Below, piece by piece: positions 7,157 through 15,011 of a stretch of DNA of 28,994 bases. Positions within the stretch are counted from its first letter, which is position 1. Each line of letters starts with the position of its first letter. The notes beneath the pieces were generated by a model. It was given only the letters and a program-made list of their open reading frames with translations, did no database searches and was not told where the DNA came from. The translations under genes were made by a program, and so were the position numbers. The stretch is from an uncultured Parabacteroides sp. (GTDB taxonomy: Bacteria; Bacteroidota; Bacteroidia; Bacteroidales; Tannerellaceae), in the NCBI GenBank assembly GCA_900552465.1, contig URZO01000051.1:1-28994 (forward strand). Reading direction: 5' to 3'.

Positions 7157-7456
7157 TTATTTCCGGTTTGATGAGTTCACATAATCATCGAACTTTTGCA
7201 GTTCTTCTTCCAAGAAATCTCCTATAAGTACATTCCCTTTCGAACAAGAATAAAAACCGTCAGCATATCCTTTAACTCTCATCTGATTTCCTTGCCTATC
7301 CACAACAAGGTCACCCCCCTGAAAGGCTTGCTTGCCTGTTACCACGTCAGCAGCTGCCTGTTGCTTATGCAAGGCGTTTTTCACCCTATCTTCGCTTCGA
7401 TCAGTAAAAATAACAAAAAGACAAACAAATGCCGCTACAACAGGCAACACAAACAT
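7157..7456 (-). CDS. Small membrane-anchored protein, unknown
   Basis: From the ATG at 7456 the product has 99 residues: one N-terminal membrane helix (MFVLPVVAAFVCLFVIF) and then a soluble, mostly charged domain ending KFDDYVNSSNRK. The frame is open upstream to a TTG at 7510, which would overlap the preceding gene by 19 bases and add 18 residues before the helix; that start cannot be excluded. No family is recognised. It is the last gene of a minus-strand run behind a YccF-type protein and a lipoprotein, so it probably shares their transcript. Confidence 0.6.
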   Translation of the reverse strand: MFVLPVVAAFVCLFVIFTDRSEDRVKNALHKQQAAADVVTGKQAFQGGDLVVDRQGNQMRVKGYADGFYSCSKGNVLIGDFLEEELQKFDDYVNSSNRK

Positions 7457-7491
7457 AATATTCAGCGTACCTGTGTTCCTTGGGTGTATTC

Positions 7492-8199
7492 CTACTGATA
7501 TTTTTGCCAACCTTTATCTTCGAAATATTGCAATGAAACAGTACTTGTCCGTTTTTCATCCAATTTATCTAAATTATACACCATCGGTTCGTCATTTTTT
7601 AAGCCAATGGCAAGTGGGAAAGGGGTTAAATCACTATAGCACCAGGTGACCTCCGCCTGAGCAGTGTTCGAGTTATTATTGATCTGAATATTACGTGCAT
7701 TTATTGCCTTATCCTTAGCAACTTGAATAAGAGCATTCTTAGGCGTTATACGAGATGCATATTGTGCCCCTTTTTCGGTTAACTGAACATTCACGACCTT
7801 TGTATCGCCTTTATCTTCTAAAACTTCCAAGGTAATCAGCCCTGCTTCCTTATATTTGCTCAAACAATCAAAACAACCATTGCATAATCCATTTAGTATC
7901 TCAATATTTTTTCCATTTACATCCTTCGCTCCATTATTGTAACTTGTAAGATGTAATATGACATGTTTATATTGTGGACTCTGGTTAGGAATCTTGTGTA
8001 CACCCAATGTCAGATAAAAACAGGAGTAAGGTCGAACTTCATTATTAAAGATTGCTTCTACTTTTTGAGGCGTTAGATTCCGCTGATTATCACAGGACAT
8101 AAAAACACCGAATAATAACAACGTCAATAAAACTATTGACAAAGAAATACTTTTTTTCATATTCATATATTTACTGTTTAACATTTTGCTTAAACTCAT
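7492..8199 (-). CDS. Lipoprotein, unknown function
   Basis: The product of about 235 residues has a hydrophobic stretch ending in the lipobox FMSC, so it is probably exported and lipidated. The body has a CNGCFDC cysteine cluster and a segment, KEAGLITLEVLED...VQLTEKGAQYA, that looks like a winged-helix element, but no named domain can be assigned. The ATG at 8199 overlaps the stop of the upstream gene by one base (TGATG), which favours coupled translation. In-frame ATGs at 8166 and 8160 give a more standard signal peptide (MNMKKSISL), so the start may be 33-39 bases further in. It lies between the YccF-type gene and the small membrane protein. Confidence 0.68.
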   Translation of the reverse strand: MSLSKMLNSKYMNMKKSISLSIVLLTLLLFGVFMSCDNQRNLTPQKVEAIFNNEVRPYSCFYLTLGVHKIPNQSPQYKHVILHLTSYNNGAKDVNGKNIEILNGLCNGCFDCLSKYKEAGLITLEVLEDKGDTKVVNVQLTEKGAQYASRITPKNALIQVAKDKAINARNIQINNNSNTAQAEVTWCYSDLTPFPLAIGLKNDEPMVYNLDKLDEKRTSTVSLQYFEDKGWQKYQ

Positions 8200-9272
8200 C
8201 AACTGTTAGCAACGTAGGGAATACGACCGCATGAGCCATAACATATCATTGCCATCAATCCGTTCAAACATGAACATAGGTATTCGGCTATGACATTCCC
8301 GAAAAAGTAGAAAATAAAATTTAGGATTGTTGCCAAGCAAATGATAGATAATCCTATTGTGCCGCTCTCTTTGTCAGAACATTTCCAGAAGATAACTCCG
8401 GCAATGATTACTATTGTCGATAAAATACCAAGTGCAAAAGATAAATAATTTCCTATACCAGAAGAAAACATATAACTGTATGAGGGCAGAGAAGAGAATA
8501 GCCTGTCACACAATAGTATTAATGGTTTTATACAACAGCCTATCAATATGAGGGTAACCCCAGCGTTTCTTCCTTCCGTTTTATCTTCTTTTATCTTTAT
8601 TCTTCCTTCAAGGATAAAATAAACTCCGACTACGTAAAAAAGAAGTTGAAATATATTTCGGGAATGAACAACTGTCTCATTTCCTATAATAATAGATCTT
8701 GCTTGAAGATAAGAGAATATTATCCAAGAGATAAAACCAAGACAAAGAGGCAACAATACCCCTATGATAACCAGTGTCTCCCCTTTTAACATGGAGAAGA
8801 CATTCCCGGAAGCGTACCTATTCAGCGTTCCTTCGTTCTTTCTTCTTTCTATCTCCATGGCTACTGCCCGTGGCACACAGACTTTATTTACCGGATTGAA
8901 AATAGTAGATAATGATTTAGCCCAAACGATTCCGAAAGGAATACCGATCAATGATATAAATTCGCAAACGATGGTACAAATAGCTCCAATTGCTGCAAAT
9001 AGCCCAAATGGAAAATAAAGTATGCGAACGATAAAAGAGAAAGCTTGCATGGCGTCTCCCTGCTGTTTCCCGGTGAGTAATTCAAGATCTTCGCGGCTTA
9101 CCATAGCCTTGTTGAAAGGAGAAAGCAGGAATAAACTGAACTGCAACCAACCAAGCCCTACCGGGATGCCAATAACCGTAATACAGAAAAATAAGCCTCC
9201 CAGGGCATATGTGAGGGCAAATAAAAATCCCAGAAACGGGATGTGCCAAATAATGTTTCCTAATGTTCTCAT
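8199..9272 (-). CDS. YccF-domain inner-membrane protein
   Basis: The N-terminal half of this 357-residue protein contains two copies of the YccF (DUF307) pattern. The first is NIIWHIPFLGFLFALTYALG with ITVIGIPVGLG and ends in SPFNK. The second has SLIGIPFGIVWAKSL and ends in NPVNK. The C-terminal half adds about five more hydrophobic helices with no recognised domain, so the protein is longer than a bare YccF protein (about 150 residues). Function of the family is unknown. The ATG at 9272 is clear. The stop overlaps the next gene's start, linking it to the lipoprotein gene downstream. Confidence 0.8.
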   Translation of the reverse strand: MRTLGNIIWHIPFLGFLFALTYALGGLFFCITVIGIPVGLGWLQFSLFLLSPFNKAMVSREDLELLTGKQQGDAMQAFSFIVRILYFPFGLFAAIGAICTIVCEFISLIGIPFGIVWAKSLSTIFNPVNKVCVPRAVAMEIERRKNEGTLNRYASGNVFSMLKGETLVIIGVLLPLCLGFISWIIFSYLQARSIIIGNETVVHSRNIFQLLFYVVGVYFILEGRIKIKEDKTEGRNAGVTLILIGCCIKPLILLCDRLFSSLPSYSYMFSSGIGNYLSFALGILSTIVIIAGVIFWKCSDKESGTIGLSIICLATILNFIFYFFGNVIAEYLCSCLNGLMAMICYGSCGRIPYVANS

Positions 9273-9333
9273 GATGTACTGTTTGTTATGTTGATATTAA
9301 TTTGATACGAGCTGTCCCTGTTTAACATTTTTT

Positions 9334-9462
9334 CTATGGTATCCTCATATCACCGGGGATAGGACCGGTATAATCACCTCGGATAGGACGTGTGCTATCA
9401 CCGGGGATATGAGGGGTGATATCCGGAATGATATCAAGACCCATATCACCGGCAATAGGCAT
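9334..9462 (-). CDS. Possible 42-residue ORF with PIxGD repeats
   Basis: An ATG at 9462 opens a 42-codon frame to a TAG at 9334-9336. It starts 10 bases after the stop of the HU/DUF4469 gene and ends 61 bases before the YccF gene, in the same direction. The peptide is a run of short near-repeats: PIAGD, DIIPD, HIPGD, PIRGD and PIPGD, at about eight-residue spacing. The repeats arise because the DNA carries the TATCACCGGGGATA palindromes. The same DNA is also open in other frames, so the ORF may be a by-product of the repeat. No start-site evidence or homologue is known to me. Confidence 0.28.
   Translation of the reverse strand: MPIAGDMGLDIIPDITPHIPGDSTRPIRGDYTGPIPGDMRIP
9348..9457. repeat. 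Cluster of TATCACCGGGGATA palindrome-like repeats
   Basis: Two identical copies of TATCACCGGGGATA lie at 9348-9361 and 9396-9409. Variants are TAATCACCTCGGATA at 9371-9385, TATCACCGGCAATA at 9444-9457, and GATATCCGGAATGATATC at 9418-9435. The core TATC-n-CCGG-n-GATA is nearly its own complement. Spacing is about 24 bases, near two helical turns. The cluster is 70-190 bases upstream of the YccF gene start. A related copy is at 13542-13555. Confidence 0.75.
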
Positions 9463-9472
9463 AAAGACTTTC

Positions 9473-10228
9473 TCAGAGTTCGCCCGGACGTTCTTCGCCT
9501 CCCGAATCACCGACTGTCAGGAGGATCGGAAACTGGTATGTACGCGGAGACTTCACAAGGGTGTAGTTCGGACCGGCCTGTGTCGTCATGCTCAGATAGT
9601 ATTGGCCGTCTGCCAGTTGCGGGAGGGAGATGATGATCTGGGATTTTGTATTTGTCACGATCAAAGGGACTTTGACTGGCTCGCCTCCTGCTTCGGGAGT
9701 GAAATAAATACCAACTGAAGAATCGTCACCTTTCACCAAGACATTGCTTCCGGTAATGATCGCAGGAGCGCCGGGTGTCAACTGGCCGTTCTTTTCGCCG
9801 GTAGTGGAGTCGGTGATGCTTTCGATCATCGGGCCTACAGTGGCGACATCGGCATTGACGTAAATGTTGTCCAAGACTTTCCACAAGGCAGCACCGGGGG
9901 TAAAGGTTACGCCTAATTTATTGTCCTGAGATTTATAATCGCTTTTTTTACCGTCGAACGAGCCGCCGATGTTTAGAAGATACTGCCCCACGCCATCCAC
10001 TACGCTCTTGCCTTCGGCAATGGCTCCCCGTTTCTCCTCGTCAGCCATGCCCAGGATATTTTCAATGGTTTCCTGACGGTATTCCGTCCGTTTCGCCACA
10101 ATACGGGCGGCAATTTCCTTGTTGTGGATTGTTCCTGTTATACGCACTTTACCGGCATAGTCGCCCGGTTTCTCGGTTAACACATTGTCGTACAAGTCGA
10201 CAGTCAAAATGGTTTTTTCTGTTGCCAT
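9473..10228 (-). CDS. HU-like DNA-binding / DUF4469 domain protein
   Basis: This 251-residue protein begins with an HU-related domain found in Bacteroidota (about 1-125: TVDLYDNVLTEKPGDYAGKV, IAARIVAKRTEYRQETIENI, DGVGQYLLNIGGSF). It ends with a DUF4469 beta-sandwich-like region (about 140-240: PGAPAIITGSNVLVKGDDSS and SQIIISLPQLADGQYYLSMT). Proteins of this layout are common in Bacteroidales; their role is unsettled, though DNA binding is plausible for the N-terminal part. There is no signal peptide. The tail GDSGGEERPGEL is probably unstructured. It has its own promoter box at 10282-10289, which implies a leader of about 45 bases. Confidence 0.82.
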   Translation of the reverse strand: MATEKTILTVDLYDNVLTEKPGDYAGKVRITGTIHNKEIAARIVAKRTEYRQETIENILGMADEEKRGAIAEGKSVVDGVGQYLLNIGGSFDGKKSDYKSQDNKLGVTFTPGAALWKVLDNIYVNADVATVGPMIESITDSTTGEKNGQLTPGAPAIITGSNVLVKGDDSSVGIYFTPEAGGEPVKVPLIVTNTKSQIIISLPQLADGQYYLSMTTQAGPNYTLVKSPRTYQFPILLTVGDSGGEERPGEL

Positions 10229-10281
10229 AATTTGTTTATTTTGTCATCCGTTGGTTAGGCGGACATTCCCTATTGATTCTG

Positions 10282-10289
10282 CAAATCTA
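10282..10289 (-). promoter_or_regulatory. -7 box of the HU/DUF4469 gene
   Basis: Read on the minus strand this is TAGATTTG, a match to TAnnTTTG followed by C, 54 bases upstream of the ATG at 10228. The -33 region is AT-rich without a clean TTTG. Confidence 0.55.
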
Positions 10290-10328
10290 TATTATCCATC
10301 ATTATTAAATATTAATATAGAACAAGAC

Positions 10329-10362
10329 TTGACGTATTCATCGGAAAACATGAATACATTTG
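10329..10362 (+). promoter_or_regulatory. Promoter of the Kelch lipoprotein gene
   Basis: TTGACG at 10329-10334 and TACATTTG at 10355-10362 fit the Bacteroidota -33/-7 pair with a spacer of about 20 bases. The ATG at 10389 is 26 bases beyond the box. The promoter is divergent from that of the HU/DUF4469 gene, 40 bases away. Confidence 0.65.
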
Positions 10363-10388
10363 TACCAAATTATTGAATACACACACAA

Positions 10389-11708
10389 ATGGATATTAAA
10401 AAGCAAGCGATCTATACCTGTATCATACTATTATTCACGGCCGTGTCGTGCAATATGCTGGATCCGGAACCGGACGCTCCGCCATCGTATGAAAGCGACA
10501 CACTCCCGACAATCGAAATCGACAGCATCGTCCCTCGATCCGGACAGACAGCCACGCTCTTTTTCAGCGTGACGGCAGATAAGCCGGCAGCCATAACCCA
10601 CCTGTATGCTTGTCTGAGCCAAAACAATGTCGAACCAGACACGACAATGGGGCGCACAATGGATCTTCTGCCCCTATTGCGTGAGGGTAAGCAATCGATT
10701 GTCATCGATAAACTCTATTTCGGCACGACCTATTACTTTCGCTTGTATGTAGCCATACGGACTGCGTCTGCTTATTCTGATAAATTCACCTTCCACATGT
10801 CTCCCCAAACCGATGATGCAATGTGGACCCAAGTGGCAGAAACGCCGCTGACATCCTACTATACGTTCAGTAACCGATTCGTTTTGAATGATAAAGTCTA
10901 TTTCCTGTCGAACTACGACGAAATACTCGAAGCCGGCGGAAAAGCCTTGTGGGAATTTAATCCGGCTACTTATACCTGGAGCCGGAAAGCCGACTTTCCG
11001 GGAGCATTGCGTTCAGGCGGAGTTGCTTTTTCATTGAAAGGGAAAGGATATTTCGGAGGAGGCTACGAATACGACAAGGATGTCGCCGGATCTGCCCACC
11101 AATTGTATGACTGGTGGATATACGACCCAACAGAAGACATGTGGGACAAGAAGAAGGATATACCGGTAGAGATTACTAACTCTTTTTTCTATTTCCATTC
11201 AGATACGTATGGCTATGTCCCGGAGTTCAATTCACACAAAGAGATCCTGCGTTATGATCCGGATACGGATATTTGGGAAAGACTGAAGGGATATCCCGGA
11301 GATAAAATACTTCGAAACAGTTGTACCGTTTCATACGGCAACGACGTATACGCTTTTGGCGGAATATATTCAGGAGAAAGTTCCACTGCCATAGCTAACT
11401 GTTGGAAATACTCAATAAAAGATAACCAATGGTCTGCTATTTCAGACTTTCCCGGAGGCCCCCGCTACTATATGGTAGCGATTGTTTTAGGAGAGAAAAT
11501 ATATATCGGAGGAGGATTGAGCCCTATAGCTGGCAATGACCAGAGTAAAGAGGTGTGCGACTGGTGGTCATACGATCCTGAAAAGGGAGAATGGACAGAA
11601 ATCCTCGGTTATCCTGACTACCTGACGCCTAACTTGGGATTCACAATCAAAGGGAAAGGTTACCTGCTGGTAGGGCATAATATATATTGCTTTTCGCCTG
11701 ATAGCTGA
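10389..11708 (+). CDS. Kelch-repeat lipoprotein
   Basis: The product of 439 residues has a lipoprotein signal ending in TAVSC. A fibronectin/Ig-like region comes next (about 50-140: TIEIDSIVPRSGQTATLFFS ... FGTTYYFRLYVAIRT). It is followed by at least four to five Kelch units, recognised by repeated W-x-Y/F-x-P...W followed by GG: WEFNPATYTWSRKADFPG, WWIYDPTEDMWDKKKDIP, RYDPDTDIWERLKGYPG, WKYSIKDNQWSAISDFPG and WWSYDPEKGEWTEILGYP. The repeats should form a beta-propeller displayed at the cell surface or in the periplasm, used for binding to a protein or glycan. No catalytic residues are evident. It stands alone, with a promoter in front and a terminator behind. Confidence 0.87.
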   Translation: MDIKKQAIYTCIILLFTAVSCNMLDPEPDAPPSYESDTLPTIEIDSIVPRSGQTATLFFSVTADKPAAITHLYACLSQNNVEPDTTMGRTMDLLPLLREGKQSIVIDKLYFGTTYYFRLYVAIRTASAYSDKFTFHMSPQTDDAMWTQVAETPLTSYYTFSNRFVLNDKVYFLSNYDEILEAGGKALWEFNPATYTWSRKADFPGALRSGGVAFSLKGKGYFGGGYEYDKDVAGSAHQLYDWWIYDPTEDMWDKKKDIPVEITNSFFYFHSDTYGYVPEFNSHKEILRYDPDTDIWERLKGYPGDKILRNSCTVSYGNDVYAFGGIYSGESSTAIANCWKYSIKDNQWSAISDFPGGPRYYMVAIVLGEKIYIGGGLSPIAGNDQSKEVCDWWSYDPEKGEWTEILGYPDYLTPNLGFTIKGKGYLLVGHNIYCFSPDS

Positions 11709-11714
11709 AAAGAA

Positions 11715-11744
11715 AAAGCTGTGCCGCCAAAACGACACAGCTTT
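11715..11744. terminator. Bidirectional intrinsic terminator
   Basis: AAAGCTGTG at 11715-11723 pairs perfectly with CACAGCTTT at 11736-11744 around a 12-base loop. On the minus strand the stem is followed by TTTTTCTTTT, and on the plus strand by an AT-rich tail. It lies between the convergent Kelch and leucine-rich-repeat genes and can end both transcripts. Confidence 0.8.
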
Positions 11745-11795
11745 ATATCTATAAATTTAGCCAAGGCTACTCCGTGAGAAGCCATTTTGCTGTTC

Positions 11796-13487
11796 TCACC
11801 GCACGATAACCTTACAACTTTCGTCACCGGCTACCACAATATACAATCCTTTGGCAAGTCGGAAAGATGCGTATCCGGCAACCTTATCGGCAACGACACA
11901 TTGTCCGGACAGGTCATAAATCCGGACTGCAATCTCACTGGAAGAACGGATTACGACTTGACCGCCTTGCACGCAAACAGCCGATTCGCCGACTTTTATT
12001 AACTCGTTAGCTGTTGCCGTACCTGTTGTTTTCACTTCGATTGTATTCTGCGAAAGGATAATCGGAGTCGGATAATATCCTTCCCGGACAGCCATTGTTT
12101 CTATATAATAGGTTTGTCCGGCAGACAATCCTTTAATGGTAAAAGAGAATGAAGACGAACGTAGATTACCATCGGCATCAAATTCATATTCAGCTTTCAG
12201 CTTCGTCTTTTCTGCATCTTCATATACATTTACGAGATAACCGGTCGCCTGTTCAAAAGTATTGCAGGTAACAGTCATAGTACTATCAGTTGCCTCGCCC
12301 GCTACCGGTTCGATAATTTCACCATCCTCTAAAATTCCTCCGAAATTATTCCAGCCTTCTGCCTGGACATATTGCGCCTTAGAACCTGCAGGAACATATA
12401 AAACACAATCATATATTTTTGGGAAGTTAAACAACTCTTCCATCGTTGCATGGAAAAACAACGACGGGAAAGCAGCAGGGACCGGATTCAGGCAGTGCAT
12501 TTCCGTCAGCGTATTAACACATCCTGCAAAACAACGTTCTCCTATCGTTGTCAAACCGGCAGGAAGCGTGATCGACTTCAGTTTCTTACAATCGACAAAA
12601 GCTTCTTCGCCAAGCTCCGTCACCTGATAGCTTTTACCTTCAATCGAAACGGTTTCCGGAATAATGCAATCCGTTACATTCCAGGTTGCATTATCTTCAA
12701 CATCCGTTCCCACAACAGCGACATTGTCCGGACTTGTCATCTGATATTTCAGATGATCGACGACAAAGGATTCTGAATCTTTTACTCCTTTAGCCCGAAT
12801 CAACATATGCCAGGATGCCTTCAGATCAATCTCGCCTGTTGAAGAAGAATACAAACTGCCGGAAACCTTTTGAACATCATTTCCATATTCAATTGTGATA
12901 TCTTTGGGTAGTTTATAGCCGCTTTCAGGAACTAATTTACCGACAAACTGCCCATCCCGATCTACCTTAAACGACTCCGCCTCCAATGTTAAATGCTCTA
13001 ATTCGGAAGCGACATAATATTTTTTGCCAGCATCCATCATGCTGATTAAAAAGAAGGTATAAGTATTCGTTTTCGACTTATCGGCCGATGTAACCTGTAC
13101 TTTTGCCAAACCGCCTTGTTTCAACGGAACATCCGTAATGACCATCGTCGCATCCGGGTCATTCGATTCGGGAACCGGGTAAATCCGATACATATCCATT
13201 TGCTCTCCAGTATAGTAAGGAGGCCTTCCTTGGCTGATTGCATCATCATTGCTCATATAAGGGACTTCGTAATTATAAGTATCCGGTTTAAAATTGCTGA
13301 TAGGTATACTAAGGCCATCTTCTTCTATTTTATAGGATAGCGATTTCAAGGTGGCATCACTGGCATCTGATTGCTCAGATGCGAATCCGTTACTCCCTAT
13401 TACTTCTGACGATGACAAAAATAACCCCGCCAATACCAGTAGAACATTCATTTTATATCCTACTCCAATGTGTGAAAATTTATTCAT
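11796..13487 (-). CDS. BspA-type leucine-rich-repeat surface protein
   Basis: The product of 563 residues has a hydrophobic export signal at about 13-32. A cadherin-like beta-sandwich domain with the ending SKTNTYTFFLI follows, at about 45-150. Next come BspA-type repeats at about 260-370 (VTELGEEAFVDCKKLKSITL, LTTIGERCFAGCVNTLTE), a VLYVPAGSKAQYVQAEGW segment typical of the end of such repeats, and a fibronectin-type region at about 395-485. The last 70 residues (VRIYDLSGQCVVADKVAG ... LAKGLYIVVAGDESCKVIVR) resemble the C-terminal sorting-type domain of Bacteroidota surface proteins. It is probably surface-exposed and adhesive. A start twelve codons further in (MNVLLVLAG) is an alternative. 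Confidence 0.84.
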   Translation of the reverse strand: MNKFSHIGVGYKMNVLLVLAGLFLSSSEVIGSNGFASEQSDASDATLKSLSYKIEEDGLSIPISNFKPDTYNYEVPYMSNDDAISQGRPPYYTGEQMDMYRIYPVPESNDPDATMVITDVPLKQGGLAKVQVTSADKSKTNTYTFFLISMMDAGKKYYVASELEHLTLEAESFKVDRDGQFVGKLVPESGYKLPKDITIEYGNDVQKVSGSLYSSSTGEIDLKASWHMLIRAKGVKDSESFVVDHLKYQMTSPDNVAVVGTDVEDNATWNVTDCIIPETVSIEGKSYQVTELGEEAFVDCKKLKSITLPAGLTTIGERCFAGCVNTLTEMHCLNPVPAAFPSLFFHATMEELFNFPKIYDCVLYVPAGSKAQYVQAEGWNNFGGILEDGEIIEPVAGEATDSTMTVTCNTFEQATGYLVNVYEDAEKTKLKAEYEFDADGNLRSSSFSFTIKGLSAGQTYYIETMAVREGYYPTPIILSQNTIEVKTTGTATANELIKVGESAVCVQGGQVVIRSSSEIAVRIYDLSGQCVVADKVAGYASFRLAKGLYIVVAGDESCKVIVR

Positions 13488-13541
13488 ACTCTCTTTATTT
13501 ATGGTTTAACATGTACATAGTATTATCTTCTCAGATAAGTC

Positions 13542-13555
13542 TGTCACCGGGGATA
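13542..13555. promoter_or_regulatory. Single copy of the TATCACCGGGGATA-like palindrome
   Basis: TGTCACCGGGGATA differs at one base from the two exact copies at 9348 and 9396. It lies 55-68 bases upstream of the leucine-rich-repeat gene start and downstream of its probable promoter box, thus in the likely 5' leader. It may be a regulator site or a dispersed repeat. Confidence 0.45.
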
Positions 13556-13621
13556 TGACAGGTCATACCAAGGGAGGGCGTCTTTATCACTGAAAAGATT
13601 GTTTATCAACCTATACACTGA

Positions 13622-13629
13622 CAAAGATA
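13622..13629 (-). promoter_or_regulatory. -7 box of the leucine-rich-repeat gene
   Basis: TATCTTTG on the minus strand matches TAnnTTTG, 135 bases upstream of the ATG at 13487. This implies a leader of about 125 bases, which contains the palindrome at 13542-13555. Confidence 0.5.
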
Positions 13630-13712
13630 GATATATTTTTCTATTTAAAATTTACTTTGGAATAATAAATTCATCTACTTACATTCAAATAGGTTTGGGG
13701 AGGACAAAAACT

Positions 13713-13742
13713 AAGGGATACCCGAATAAACGGACATCCCTT
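13713..13742 (-). terminator. Intrinsic terminator of the OmpA lipoprotein gene
   Basis: AAGGGAT at 13713-13719 pairs with ATCCCTT at 13736-13742, with an inner CCG/CGG stem. On the minus strand AGTTTTTG follows the stem. It lies 25 bases after the OmpA gene's stop. Confidence 0.7.
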
Positions 13743-13766
13743 ATATCATTCATAAATTATAACTCC

Positions 13767-14450
13767 TTATCTCAGCGTTCCCTGCTGTGCTTCCTCTACC
13801 ATCTTCTGGTTCGGAAGTATGAGTATTTCGACACGGCGGTTCAAGGCACGTCCTTCAGGGGTACTGTTATCGGCGACCGGTTCGTGGATGCCTTTACCTT
13901 CGTATGTCATACGCTTACTGCTTACTCCCTGGTCTTCCATCAGATAATCGAATACGCTCTTTGCACGTTTTTCCGACAGTGTCTGGTTATAATCAACCTT
14001 TCCCGTGTTGTCCGTATGACCGATAATCTTGATATCCGTGTCCGGGTTTGCATTCAGGCTGGTAGCCAGATTACGCAATGCACTTTTAGAGGCAGCGCTG
14101 ACCGTACTCGAATTAGTAGCAAACAGAATGCCGGAATCGAATGTCACCTTCAGAGCTTCACCGCCATTGATAGTTTCGACAGTTGCTTCTTCCGGCAGCG
14201 TAGCTTCCAGTTCCTTCTTCTGTTTATCCATCTTCTTACCGATCAAAGCACCGGCTGTACCGCCAACTGCTGCGCCAATAATCGATCCCAGCGCTGTATT
14301 ACCTGCCAAAGCGCCGACACCGGCACCAACTGCGGCGCCTCCACCTACTCCGATAGCTGTTCCCTTAGCCGTATTGTTCCAGGTTCCACAACTCGTAAAA
14401 ACAACTGCCATACAAAGCAGCAAAACTGATAACAATTTAAAATTTCTCAT
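13767..14450 (-). CDS. OmpA-family lipoprotein with glycine zipper
   Basis: The product of 227 residues has a lipobox VVFTSC (Cys21). A glycine-zipper segment at about 32-72 (repeated GxxxG and AxxxG, as in GVGGGAAVGAGVGALAG) probably inserts in or packs on the membrane. After a short charged linker comes an OmpA C-terminal domain at about 105-220, with VTFDSGILF, the peptidoglycan-binding core IKIIGHTDNTG, LSEKRAKSVFDYL and the ending GRALNRRVEI. Such proteins tie the outer membrane to peptidoglycan. It follows the acidic protein gene by 45 bases without a clear promoter of its own. The long frame open on the opposite strand here has no start or family support. Confidence 0.92.
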   Translation of the reverse strand: MRNFKLLSVLLLCMAVVFTSCGTWNNTAKGTAIGVGGGAAVGAGVGALAGNTALGSIIGAAVGGTAGALIGKKMDKQKKELEATLPEEATVETINGGEALKVTFDSGILFATNSSTVSAASKSALRNLATSLNANPDTDIKIIGHTDNTGKVDYNQTLSEKRAKSVFDYLMEDQGVSSKRMTYEGKGIHEPVADNSTPEGRALNRRVEILILPNQKMVEEAQQGTLR

Positions 14451-14495
14451 CTTCTTATTCTTTTATAAACTATCTTGTATTTATACAACAGTCTA

Positions 14496-14822
14496 TTAAT
14501 CGAACATGTTGATGGAATCGCAATATTCAAGTTCTCCTTGTACAATAAAAGTAATATCTTCTTCTGCAAACTTGCCGACACCGTCTTTTTGCGCATTCTT
14601 TACAACAAACCCGATCAATTCATCTTCATCAATATCAATTTCCGCATTATCATCGGTATTTTCATCCAGAAAGCCCTTAGATTCATAAAATTCATAAATC
14701 AAGTCTACAATGTAATTAATATCGTCATTGCTGAATTTACCTTTCAATTCCTGTGGAAGATAGTTCTGGATAAATGCTACAGAATCGTCTTCGTCATAAA
14801 TCAAATCATCCTTGTCACTCAT
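14496..14822 (-). CDS. Small acidic cytoplasmic protein, unknown
   Basis: The product of 108 residues has no signal peptide or membrane helix. It is very acidic (clusters such as DEDD, DENTDDNAEIDIDEDE) with intervening hydrophobic helices (FIQNYLPQEL, INYIVDLIYEFYESKGF, ITFIVQGELEY). I recognise no named domain. It has a clear -7 box at 14855-14862 and is probably cotranscribed with the OmpA lipoprotein 45 bases downstream. The high charge suggests a protein-binding rather than DNA-binding role, but that is only a guess. Confidence 0.72.
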   Translation of the reverse strand: MSDKDDLIYDEDDSVAFIQNYLPQELKGKFSNDDINYIVDLIYEFYESKGFLDENTDDNAEIDIDEDELIGFVVKNAQKDGVGKFAEEDITFIVQGELEYCDSINMFD

Positions 14823-14854
14823 AACTATTTTTATTTATTGGTTAATAGATACTG

Positions 14855-14862
14855 CAAAGATA
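14855..14862 (-). promoter_or_regulatory. -7 box of the acidic protein / OmpA transcript
   Basis: TATCTTTG followed by C on the minus strand matches TAnnTTTG, 33 bases upstream of the ATG at 14822. Confidence 0.65.
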
Positions 14863-14944
14863 TTGGAATAATCGAATTTCACCCATTATTTTCCTCCATA
14901 AATCAATGCTATCCTACAAAAGAGGCCTTTTACAGACCAATTCA

Positions 14945-14975
14945 TTGTTTTATTCAAATTAAACTCTTAGCTTTG
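14945..14975 (+). promoter_or_regulatory. Promoter of the lipoprotein gene at 15012
   Basis: TAGCTTTG at 14968-14975 matches TAnnTTTG, with TTGTTT at 14945-14950 as a possible -33 element. The ATG at 15012 is 36 bases beyond. Confidence 0.6.
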
Positions 14976-15011
14976 TAATCATCCGTTGAACTACATAAAA
15001 TAGCCACATTT

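Noticed and set aside
9409..9718. Plus-strand genes opposite the HU/DUF4469 gene
   Set aside because: They begin in the palindrome repeats and run antisense to a recognised gene.
13599..14429. Plus-strand coding region opposite the OmpA gene
   Set aside because: The minus-strand frame has a lipobox, a glycine zipper and a full OmpA domain; the plus frame is its shadow with no family pattern.
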